From JAOAFX01 sp049700315 (GTDB lineage: Bacteria; Hydrothermota; Tepidihabitantia; SM23-42; JAOAFX01): a DNA stretch of 45,251 bases. Location: contig JBNAVN010000016.1 of assembly GCA_049700315.1 (NCBI GenBank), forward strand, positions 1-45,251. Direction: 5' to 3'. The notes beneath the pieces were generated by a model, which was not told the origin of the DNA, did no database searches, and saw nothing but the letters and a program-made list of their open reading frames with translations. A program made the position numbers and the translations under genes. Shown one piece after another: positions 17,711 to 23,898 of this stretch (positions are counted from its first letter, which is position 1; each line of letters begins with the position of its first letter).

Positions 17711-17830
17711 TCACCATTTACAGTAAACATCTCCTGGCGACAGGTCAGGATTTGGCAATTATTTTTTTTGAAAATTTGCTAACCCCTCACCCTTCCCTCT
17801 CCCCGCCACGTATATTGACTACCCTTTATT

Positions 17831-18625
17831 CTATTTCTGCCCTATGAACATACCACTGCCGACCTTGTGCTCGTGCGCAGCCTTGCGCCATATCGTGACC
17901 AGATTTTCAGCAAAACTATATAGGTCTGTACCAAAGTTCTTCAAGATATCCGGTTTCATTTTTACCGTAACCATCTCATAATACTGATCAAAATGCTTTG
18001 CGAATGCCTCGGTATTATCAACCGCCTCAAGAACCTTGAACCCGACTTTCTTCATCAATTCCTGATAGCCTTCAAACGACTCCATATATGGAAATGCCAT
18101 TGAATCATAAAGGGGTTCAAGTTCCTGGGGAGTTATCTTACCTGTGATGATCCAGTCAGTAAATCCAATCTTGCCACCTGGTTTTAATACCCGATATGAC
18201 TCGCGCAATAATCTCTCTTTGTCCGTCACATAACACCAGGCTTCTTGTCCCCATACAACATCAACGGTTCCTGATTTGAATGGCAGGTCCATCACATTCC
18301 CTTCATAGTATTCAATCATATGATCCAACTTCGCTGCCTTTGTCCTTTCAATCGCCTTTTGTAGCATTGTCTTTGTCGCATCAACTCCCTTCACATATAC
18401 ATTGTATTTACTCGCAAGATGCCTTGCTGGTGCACCGAGTGCACTGCAAAGGTCGGCAATGACCATCCCGGGCTTCAAGCCCAGTTTCTTTGCTAGGACA
18501 TCAGTCGCCTCAGGGCCACCTGAGTGAATCTGCTCACCCATTACTGCTTCCCAGAGCAGACCACCGGGCCCATCATACACATCCTGGACATCCTTTATTG
18601 TATAGTCTTTTCTATAGATTTCCAT
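17831..18625 (-). CDS. SAM-dependent methyltransferase, class I
   Basis: 264 aa from ATG 18625, chosen because AAAGGGGG lies 5 nt upstream; an in-frame ATG at 18646 is less likely. A Rossmann-type SAM fold is clear: motif I 'IADLCSALGAPARHLA', 'VKGVDAT' with the acidic residue for the ribose, 'GNVMDLPFKSGTVDVVWGQEA' for the adenine region, and 'VLKPGGKIGFTDWI'. The N-terminal 'GEQIHSGGPEATDVLAK' recalls sarcosine/dimethylglycine or phosphoethanolamine-type N-methyltransferases; motif I is unusual in having Cys-Ser-Ala instead of the common Gly-x-Gly. The substrate is unknown. It is the last gene of the FTR/double-cubane operon, just before the MITE-like element. Confidence 0.82.
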   Translation of the reverse strand: MEIYRKDYTIKDVQDVYDGPGGLLWEAVMGEQIHSGGPEATDVLAKKLGLKPGMVIADLCSALGAPARHLASKYNVYVKGVDATKTMLQKAIERTKAAKLDHMIEYYEGNVMDLPFKSGTVDVVWGQEAWCYVTDKERLLRESYRVLKPGGKIGFTDWIITGKITPQELEPLYDSMAFPYMESFEGYQELMKKVGFKVLEAVDNTEAFAKHFDQYYEMVTVKMKPDILKNFGTDLYSFAENLVTIWRKAAHEHKVGSGMFIGQK

Positions 18626-18644
18626 ATAACCCCCTTTAAATAAC

Positions 18645-18676
18645 AAATGCCTAAATGCCTAAACACCTAAATTCTT
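18645..18676. repeat. Stutter repeat, period 8, at the end of the HgdC-like copy 2 gene
   Basis: Plus strand AAATGCCT, AAATGCCT, AAACACCT, AAATTCTT in perfect register. The stop codon of the activator (18659-18661) lies inside, so the last residues of that protein come from the repeat. Confidence 0.65.
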
Positions 18677-19417
18677 AAAATTTTGCTGGGCAATCAAAGC
18701 CGAACCAAGGGCACCCACAATCTGGGGTTCATCAGGAACAGATAATCTGCCCAATTTCTTCTTTAACAATTCAACCATACATTTATTCTTTGCCACACCA
18801 CCAGCAAAGACTATCTCTTGTTCTGGATTCAGCCTGCTCACCATCGTCATAATGCGATTGATGATTGAATGGTGCAGACTGAGTGCAATATTTCTCTTAT
18901 TTTCGCCCCGGGCAATCAAAGATATCACCTCTGATTCAGCAAAGACTGTGCACATTGAATTTATGGGAATGGAATTCGTTCCTTTCAATGCTTCAATTCC
19001 GAAATCTTCTATCCGGTAACCAAGGGTCTGTGCCATCACTTCCAGGAATTTGCCAGTCCCTGCAGCACAACGGTCATTCATCTCAAAATCCTCTACATTG
19101 CCATTCTTTATTTTAATAACCTTTGTATCCTGACCACCAATATCAATGACAGTTCTGCAATTCGGAAAAATAAAATATGCACCATTTGCATACGCCTTAA
19201 TCTCGGTGACGACAGGACAGTTATATCTTTCCTGCATTAAGTATCTACCATAACCAGTTGCTACAAGATGGTCAAATTTTCTATTTTGCAATGTCTCTTC
19301 AATCCTTTTCAATGGCTCAACTGTGGTATCAACAATGCAATAATCTATAATCCTATTTTCATCAAGTGCTACAAACTTTATCGTCCTTGAACCGATGTCA
19401 ATCCCCGCGGTTATCAT
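18659..19417 (-). CDS. HgdC-type ATP-dependent activator, copy 2 (partner of the double-cubane protein)
   Basis: 252 aa. Same family as the gene at 10119: phosphate loop 'GIDIGSRTIKFVAL' (5-18), 'DIGGQDTKVIKI', cluster ligands Cys117 in 'NDRCAAGTG' and Cys156 in 'SMCTVFAE', 39 apart, and 'VFAGGVAKNKCM'. It is the YjiL-type reductase partner of YjiM-like proteins: a dimeric ATPase with a shared [4Fe-4S] cluster that injects electrons into the double-cubane cluster. The gene lies directly downstream of that protein, separated by an 81-nt stutter repeat, and its C-terminal tail (NFKNLGV) is encoded by a second stutter repeat. The two activators differ enough (roughly 45% by eye) to serve separate partners. 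Confidence 0.88.
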   Translation of the reverse strand: MITAGIDIGSRTIKFVALDENRIIDYCIVDTTVEPLKRIEETLQNRKFDHLVATGYGRYLMQERYNCPVVTEIKAYANGAYFIFPNCRTVIDIGGQDTKVIKIKNGNVEDFEMNDRCAAGTGKFLEVMAQTLGYRIEDFGIEALKGTNSIPINSMCTVFAESEVISLIARGENKRNIALSLHHSIINRIMTMVSRLNPEQEIVFAGGVAKNKCMVELLKKKLGRLSVPDEPQIVGALGSALIAQQNFKNLGV

Positions 19418-19421
19418 TTTA

Positions 19422-19505
19422 TGCCCTTAATTGCCTTGTCTTTTGCCCCCAATCGCCCCAGAACTGCCTCAAAGTGCCTTCCATTGCTCCCAATTGCCTT
19501 ATATT
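19422..19505. repeat. Stutter repeat, period 10 (TGCCnnnnAT), between double-cubane and activator genes
   Basis: About eight consecutive units on the plus strand: TGCCCTTAAT, TGCCTTGTCTTT, TGCCCCCAAT, CGCCCCAGAAC, TGCCTCAAAG, TGCCTTCCAT, TGCTCCCAAT, TGCCTTATAT. It fills the whole gap (19418-19498) and includes the stop codon of the upstream gene. Confidence 0.7.
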
Positions 19506-20770
19506 AGTGTCTCCAAAAATGCCTCAACCCTTGTGCGCAATTGTGCAGTATCTTCTTCTGAATAATCAGTGACAATCTTCAAACTCGGGATATTTGCCTG
19601 TTTGAGTGTTCCTTCAATCCTGATTGCCTCAATATTATAGGTATGACAATACTGTAAAATATACTGGACAACACCCTTTACATTATCTTCTATTGCAAGA
19701 TTCTTTGCCATTTCTAATCGGTCATTATTCGGTGTGAAACAGGAACAGTTAATTTTCAAATACCTATCTGCAATTGCACTCAACAAACCCTCTAAATCAT
19801 TTTTATTTGTATCAACAAGGTCTTTAAAATATTTCACACCTGTGCAGGTCTCATCAACCACAACTGCACCACCAGAAGTTTCTATTATAGAATGAACCTT
19901 CCAATTTCCCATCACTGAAGGGCAACCCGAGACCATAATCCTTTTTGCCTTTTCAGAGAACGGTGATATTCCCTTTTTTATCCTGTCTTCAAGTTCATCG
20001 CACAATTCTTCAACCTTTTTTGTGAAACGGACTGGTTCATCATTCAATGCTGCCTGCATAACTATCAATGCATCAAGTCCGCTGATTGGTATTGGTTCTC
20101 TTTTTCTCAATTCCGCAAGTCTTTGCAATGCCTTTCTCTTTTTATTCATTATCTCTGTCTTTTCTTTCAATGTGGAGAAATTGAGTTTCTTTTCAGCGAG
20201 TTTTTCTAATTTCTCTGCAAATACCCTGACCTCATCATCCCAGAGATGGGCATCAATCACATCCTTTTTCTGGGGCACTTCCATTATGTGGAAATTCACT
20301 TTCTGGGCTAAGATATCCCATACCTTTTTCTTTGCATCACAGGTTGTCTCACCAACTGCAAGGCTTTTTATCGGTGCATAAGGACAGGTTTTTGAGAATG
20401 CAAGACCGAGTGTAGATTTCACCAGAGGGCAGATATCCCTGGGTAAGGTCTTTTCTGCATAGGGAACCGAGAAATTTGTGCCACCACAGAGTGCAATGGG
20501 AACCAAATCCAATGCCATAATGATTTCTTCAGGCACATAGATACAGAAAAATCCCACTATCTTTTTACCCTTTGATTTTTCCTGGAGCAATTCTGCAACC
20601 CGACCACCATGTGATTCATGAAGGACATTATCGAAATGCTTCATTGTCTCGGGACGATTTTTCTGCTTGCCCACAGTATTCTGAAAAGTCTTATCAATAT
20701 ATGACAGGACTTCATTATGTAATCCCACATCAAGCCCTAATTCCTGCCACATCTTTTCATAGTCATTCAT
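19499..20770 (-). CDS. Double-cubane-cluster reductase (YjiM/DCCP family)
   Basis: 423 aa. Clear homologue of the YjiM/DCCP branch of the HgdB superfamily, whose members carry a [8Fe-9S] double-cubane cluster; the Carboxydothermus protein reduces small molecules such as acetylene with ATP. Conserved cysteine motifs: 'FFCIYVPEEI' (Cys76), 'DICPLVKST' (Cys114), 'TCPY' (Cys129), 'GETTCDAKKK' (Cys144), 'SGCPSVMGN' (Cys283), 'DETCTGVKYF' (Cys309), 'NCSCFTPN' (Cys342/344) and 'YCHTYNIE' (Cys375). The end 'TDYSEEDTAQLRTRVEAFLE' is typical. The physiological substrate of the family is not established. It overlaps the FTR-like gene by 4 nt and is followed by its activator, so FTR-like protein, reductase and ATPase are made together. 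Confidence 0.88.
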   Translation of the reverse strand: MNDYEKMWQELGLDVGLHNEVLSYIDKTFQNTVGKQKNRPETMKHFDNVLHESHGGRVAELLQEKSKGKKIVGFFCIYVPEEIIMALDLVPIALCGGTNFSVPYAEKTLPRDICPLVKSTLGLAFSKTCPYAPIKSLAVGETTCDAKKKVWDILAQKVNFHIMEVPQKKDVIDAHLWDDEVRVFAEKLEKLAEKKLNFSTLKEKTEIMNKKRKALQRLAELRKREPIPISGLDALIVMQAALNDEPVRFTKKVEELCDELEDRIKKGISPFSEKAKRIMVSGCPSVMGNWKVHSIIETSGGAVVVDETCTGVKYFKDLVDTNKNDLEGLLSAIADRYLKINCSCFTPNNDRLEMAKNLAIEDNVKGVVQYILQYCHTYNIEAIRIEGTLKQANIPSLKIVTDYSEEDTAQLRTRVEAFLETLI

Positions 20771-21069
20771 CTTTTCTCCTTTTTGAAAAATAATTCACAA
20801 AAACAATGTCCATCTTTTTCAACCTCATCATCAATTGTTGGACAGGGGCAGAGCACATCTTTATCCAGATTCAAAGGCTCACTCTGTTTACAGGGACAAT
20901 AGTATCTCCCATATTCAAGATAATTCATTGTCATCAACCCTATCACCTTTTTTACCCGGCTTATCTTTTTATTGAAGACATATCCTTTTTCTCGGGCAAT
21001 CTTTACGAGCCTTTCATAGTTTTTGTTATATTCTTTTGTTCCTACAATTTTATCCCAGGGATTGGGCAT
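20767..21069 (-). CDS. FTR catalytic-chain-like iron-sulfur protein
   Basis: 100 aa. It resembles the catalytic (beta) chain of ferredoxin-thioredoxin reductase: six cysteines in three C-x-C pairs, Cys58/60 ('YYCPCKQ'), Cys74/76 ('LCPCPTI') and Cys89/91 ('GHCFCELFF'). In plant-type FTR these bind a [4Fe-4S] cluster and form the active disulfide. Two differences: the last pair is C-F-C, not C-H-C, so the catalytic His between the cysteines is replaced by Phe (a His precedes Cys89 instead), and the spacings are 13 and 12, not 16 and 8. Start ATG 21069 has GAGGAGG nearby. As first gene of the double-cubane operon with 4-nt overlap, it may be the electron donor or a redox switch for that enzyme rather than a thioredoxin reductase. 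Confidence 0.8.
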   Translation of the reverse strand: MPNPWDKIVGTKEYNKNYERLVKIAREKGYVFNKKISRVKKVIGLMTMNYLEYGRYYCPCKQSEPLNLDKDVLCPCPTIDDEVEKDGHCFCELFFKKEKR

Positions 21070-21334
21070 ATAACCTCCTCATCTACTGGTTATTTGGTTT
21101 GGGGTTAATAATCTGGTTTACCAGCATCCCAACCCTAACCTTTAAACTATTTTTCCATACCTGTTTCGGATTTAGAATCTTGGATTTAGAATTATGGAGA
21201 TGGATTATCTTTGATTTAAATGCGGTGTTTCTTAGATTTCCCTTTTTCCCATAGACCCGACCGGGTCTAAATACCCGGCGAGTCACTTATGTGCTCCTTG
21301 AAAATGACTTAACCTGTGAAGGACAAACATTATG
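21070..21334 (-). promoter_or_regulatory. Long (about 265 nt) 5' leader of the FTR/double-cubane operon
   Basis: Between the expected start (about 21334) and ATG 21069. It contains a strong hairpin at 21254-21284: GACTCG-CCGGGT, loop ATTTAG, ACCCGG-(T)-CGGGTC, a 12-bp stem with one bulge. No U-run follows it, so it is not a plain terminator. A period-14 stutter repeat (GGATTTAGAATCTT at 21168-21181, GGATTTAGAATTAT at 21182-21195) lies nearer the gene. I saw no B12 box or other known riboswitch core. Confidence 0.45.
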
Positions 21335-21339
21335 GTGTA

Positions 21340-21367
21340 ATTATATTTATCTTATCAACCCTGTCAA
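21340..21367 (-). promoter_or_regulatory. Consensus promoter of the FTR/double-cubane operon
   Basis: Minus strand TTGACA (21367-21362), a 16-nt spacer, TATAAT (21345-21340), both perfect. It begins 27 nt past the terminator hairpin of the upstream VCBS gene, so it is an independent unit. Confidence 0.8.
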
Positions 21368-21393
21368 GGGTTTTGTTGCTCTTGATTAATTAA

Positions 21394-21424
21394 AAGTATT
21401 GGAATTTGAAAAATTCCAATACTT
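21394..21424 (-). terminator. Probable terminator of the VCBS-repeat gene
   Basis: AAGTATTGGAATTT (21394-21407) pairs perfectly with AAATTCCAATACTT (21411-21424), a 14-bp stem with a 3-nt loop. On the minus strand it runs into TTAATTAAT, moderately U-rich. The stem is AT-rich, so it may be leaky. Confidence 0.55.
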
Positions 21425-21458
21425 GATAACGAAATCTTTCATTTTAGGAAAGAAATGG

Positions 21459-21558
21459 ACAAGATACATATCAGGCTTGGCGGTATGCTAAAGATAGTGC
21501 ACAACATCAGGCAGAGCCTTTATAGGGGTTTCAGGGGTTCTCCCCTGATGTATCTTGT
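21459..21558. repeat. 100-bp element bounded by inverted repeats, in the 3' region of the VCBS gene
   Basis: ACAAGATACATATCAGG (21459-21475) is the inverse of CCTGATGTATCTTGT (21544-21558) apart from two extra bases. The right arm overlaps a second hairpin, TCAGGGG-TTCT-CCCCTGA (21531-21548). No reading frame fits it. It may be a miniature inverted-repeat element or a structured 3' UTR. Confidence 0.5.
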
Positions 21559-21562
21559 AATT

Positions 21563-23476
21563 TTATTCAATCCTCACTACTTTCAGTATTTTGTTTTCGC
21601 TATTACTTTTGACTTCAACAAAATAGACGCCTGATTTTAGCTCGGTTTTTGGTTGCCAGGTGATGATATTGTTTCCCTGAAGTGACTCAATCAGTCTTCC
21701 CTGCGCATCAAAGATTTTTATGTCTAACTTCCCATTTCCATCAATCCTGATGTTCTTCGTGAACGGATTGGGTTTGATTAATATGGACGAAAATGTTGAA
21801 CTGTTTCGCTCAGTAATTCCAAGCTGGGCAGAAGATTCGTTGCTCAGACGTGATTCAGTAAATGCCTTTATCTCGGCAGTAGCACAGTAGTAATATGTAA
21901 TACCTGGTGAAACAGTGTAATCATCATAGGTTGTATCAGAAATCAAAGTAGCATTGATCTTTGTATAGGGCCCACCTGAAGTCTGACTGCGGTAGAGGTT
22001 ATATCCTGCAATATCTAATTCGTTATTTTTCTGCCAGATTATATTTATATGGTCAACAATGCCTGTTGCAATCAGATTCTGTGGTGCTTCAGGATGGAAC
22101 CAACCTGTATTCCACTGGTCATGATAATATGTGCCCCAATCAGTATAATAACCATGATATGGAATGTCAGAGATTGTCCATAGATTAACTGTTCCATCAC
22201 TTGTCAAAAGGGCGATCTCAATATCGCCATCAAGGTCAACATCACCAACTGCCGGGCTATTTACTATGGCAGCAGCAGTAGTGGCAATAGGCCAGTCAGC
22301 GACAGGAGAACCATTACCTTCGTATGCATAAAAATTTCCAGGATTTGAATTATCCGCAATGAGAACCTCGCGGAATTTATCATTGTCAACATCAAAGACA
22401 ATCGGTGAACATTCCAGCATATCACAATTTACGGGCCAGCCACTGACCTGAGGTCCGTTATGATGTCGTGCTAATAGATTTGGCGCACCGATAATGTGCC
22501 CGCCGCCAAAGATTTCAAGATCTCCATCTCCATCAATATCACCAACCACAGGCATTGTATAGGTTTGTGGACCAGGAAATGTCTGTGGCCAATTGGCAAA
22601 ATTTGTGCCGTCATGGTGATAGATGTTAACATAGTCAACACCATTTGTATAATATGAATGTAGTATTTCCAGGTTTCCATCGTTATCCAAATCAGCAAGG
22701 ACCGGTTGTGCATAACTCATTCCACCAGCAACATTAAGTTTGGGCCATCCTGGTTCAGTATTTCCATTCTGGTCCCAGACATATACTGAACGATAGGATA
22801 GACAGACGATTTCAAAAAGGCTGTCATTATCTATATCTGCCACTGCCACTGAGGCAACAGCAAGATAATCAGTATTCTGGGGCCAGCCTTGATATACTGT
22901 TCCATTGTGATGCCAGACATAGACATGGCCTGGCTGTCCTGATTGCATCTGTGCCATTAAGATTTCTAAGTCTCCATCCTGGTCAAGGTCAAAAAGAACC
23001 GGTGCGATAAAACCAAGAACACCGTTTGCATTCTGGGGCCAGTTTGGGTAACTCGTTCCATCATGGTTATAGATATAGACATATCCATTGCGCGCGGCAA
23101 TTACAATTTCCTTATCACCATTATTATCAATATCACCGACCGCTACCTTTGCCTGCACCATTCCACCCACCGTCACAGGCCAGCCAGTCAATACATTTCC
23201 CTGATAATCCCAGATGTAAATCTGATTGTTGGTAGAACCTACAATGATTTCCAGATTTCCATCATTATTTACATCCGCAAGATTTACACCACTGGGCGCA
23301 TAATATGGGTTAACTCCAATTGACTTTGGCCAGTTAGGCATCTGTTGTGGTGGGGTGAATGTCTGTATCCAGTTTGCATCAAGGTTTCCAATGGAATATG
23401 TTCTACCATCAAGGTCGGTCTTCATAATTTCAACAGGTGAGTTTGCAATAATAGTGAGGATGATTAATATACACAT
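21563..23476 (-). CDS. Secreted VCBS/FG-GAP-repeat protein with FN3 and Por/T9SS sorting domains
   Basis: 637 aa. A short signal peptide (MCILIILTIIANS) is followed by an integrin-like seven- or eight-bladed propeller. Calcium loops of D-x-D-x-D-G-x-x-E type recur at least eight times ('DVNNDGNLEI', 'DIDNNGDKEI', 'DLDQDGDLEI', 'DLDNDGNLEI', 'DIDGDGDLEI', 'DVDLDGDIEI'; two are degenerate), each followed by a 'W...G....GWP' strand. A fibronectin type III domain (about 470-555, 'NELDIAGYNLYRSQTSGGPY') and a sorting domain ('ILIKPNPFTKNIRI', ending 'SGVYFVEVKSNSENKILKV') complete it. Probably a cell-surface binding or adhesion protein. AAAAGGGGG sits 7 nt before the ATG. It starts only 17 nt after tRNA-Leu and has no promoter of its own. 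Confidence 0.85.
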   Translation of the reverse strand: MCILIILTIIANSPVEIMKTDLDGRTYSIGNLDANWIQTFTPPQQMPNWPKSIGVNPYYAPSGVNLADVNNDGNLEIIVGSTNNQIYIWDYQGNVLTGWPVTVGGMVQAKVAVGDIDNNGDKEIVIAARNGYVYIYNHDGTSYPNWPQNANGVLGFIAPVLFDLDQDGDLEILMAQMQSGQPGHVYVWHHNGTVYQGWPQNTDYLAVASVAVADIDNDSLFEIVCLSYRSVYVWDQNGNTEPGWPKLNVAGGMSYAQPVLADLDNDGNLEILHSYYTNGVDYVNIYHHDGTNFANWPQTFPGPQTYTMPVVGDIDGDGDLEIFGGGHIIGAPNLLARHHNGPQVSGWPVNCDMLECSPIVFDVDNDKFREVLIADNSNPGNFYAYEGNGSPVADWPIATTAAAIVNSPAVGDVDLDGDIEIALLTSDGTVNLWTISDIPYHGYYTDWGTYYHDQWNTGWFHPEAPQNLIATGIVDHINIIWQKNNELDIAGYNLYRSQTSGGPYTKINATLISDTTYDDYTVSPGITYYYCATAEIKAFTESRLSNESSAQLGITERNSSTFSSILIKPNPFTKNIRIDGNGKLDIKIFDAQGRLIESLQGNNIITWQPKTELKSGVYFVEVKSNSENKILKVVRIE

Positions 23477-23493
23477 AGATACCCCCTTTTCTA

Positions 23494-23575
23494 TGCCGGA
23501 GGGGGGATTTGAACCCCCATGCCCGAAGGCCTACGCCCCTCAAACGTATGTGTCTGCCAATTCCACCACCCCGGC
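23494..23575 (-). tRNA. tRNA-Leu (anticodon GAG)
   Basis: 82 nt class II tRNA. Acceptor GCCGGGG pairs with CTCCGGC (one G-U). The D arm contains 'AATTGGCAGAC'. The anticodon stem TACGT/GCGTA encloses loop TTGAGGG, giving GAG. A long variable arm GCCTTCGGGC and T arm GGGGG-TTCAAAT-CCCCC complete it. CCA is not encoded. Confidence 0.93.
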
Positions 23576-23628
23576 TAAAAGATTTTTAGTAGTTGCAGGA
23601 CATGCACTCCTGTTTTTTATTCTTTAAG

Positions 23629-23656
23629 ATTATAGTTAAAATCCATATTTTGTCAA
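23629..23656 (-). promoter_or_regulatory. Consensus promoter for tRNA-Leu and the VCBS gene
   Basis: Minus strand TTGACA (23656-23651), a 16-nt spacer, TATAAT (23634-23629). Start near 23622, about 47 nt ahead of the tRNA. Divergent from the tRNA-Pro promoter, with 22 nt between the two -35 boxes. Confidence 0.8.
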
Positions 23657-23678
23657 TCAGGTGATTTAAAGCGCTCAC

Positions 23679-23706
23679 TTGACTCTCAGATTATTTCATA
23701 TATAAT
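23679..23706 (+). promoter_or_regulatory. Promoter for tRNA-Pro
   Basis: TTGACT (23679-23684), a 16-nt spacer, TATAAT (23701-23706). The tRNA begins 9 nt after the -10, so the start lies about 2 nt before the mature 5' end. Confidence 0.8.
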
Positions 23707-23714
23707 CAAGCAGT

Positions 23715-23789
23715 CGGGGCGTGGCGCAGTTGGTTTAGCGCACCAGCTTGGGGTGCTGGGGGTCACCAGTTCAAATCTGGTCGCCCCGA
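23715..23789 (+). tRNA. tRNA-Pro (anticodon GGG)
   Basis: 75 nt. Acceptor CGGGGCG pairs with CGCCCCG, with the C1-G72 pair typical of bacterial tRNA-Pro. The anticodon stem CCAGC/GCTGG encloses loop TTGGGGT, giving GGG. The T arm ACCAG-TTCAAAT-CTGGT is intact. CCA is not encoded. Confidence 0.93.
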
Positions 23790-23800
23790 TGTTTTTGTTT

Positions 23801-23850
23801 ATGATGACACGGATTAGATTATGATTACACAGATGGAATTATGATGGATT
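23801..23850. repeat. Stutter repeat, period 20, ahead of the SPOR gene
   Basis: ATGATGACACGGATTAGATT (23801-23820) and ATGATTACACAGATGGAATT (23821-23840) agree at 15 of 20 positions; a third unit begins ATGATGGATT. It lies between tRNA-Pro and the promoter at 23861. Confidence 0.6.
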
Positions 23851-23860
23851 TTTTAACGGC

Positions 23861-23888
23861 TTGATTTTTTTGTGAAATTTTGTAAGAT
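23861..23888 (+). promoter_or_regulatory. Possible promoter for the SPOR-domain gene
   Basis: TTGATT (23861-23866), a 16-nt spacer, TAAGAT (23883-23888). The expected start is about 4 nt before ATG 23899, so the transcript would be nearly leaderless; there is no Shine-Dalgarno. TATAAC at 23888-23893 is an alternative -10. Confidence 0.45.
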
Positions 23889-23898
23889 ATAACTGCTT

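Noticed and set aside
17363..17726. Short frames on both strands across the 17404-17830 gap
   Set aside because: They run through the promoter and the inverted-repeat element and show no protein-like composition.
20767..21069. Ferredoxin (2[4Fe-4S]) for the 100-aa iron-sulfur protein
   Set aside because: The Cys pattern is three C-x-C pairs, not C-x2-C-x2-C-x3-C; it matches the FTR catalytic chain instead.
21070..21334. Cobalamin riboswitch in the leader of the redox operon
   Set aside because: I could not find a B12-box-like sequence or the expected multi-helix core; the corrinoid operon itself has only a 34-nt leader.
23355..23627. 90-codon plus-strand frame running across tRNA-Leu
   Set aside because: It covers the 5' end of the VCBS gene and the whole tRNA on the opposite strand; no ribosome site.
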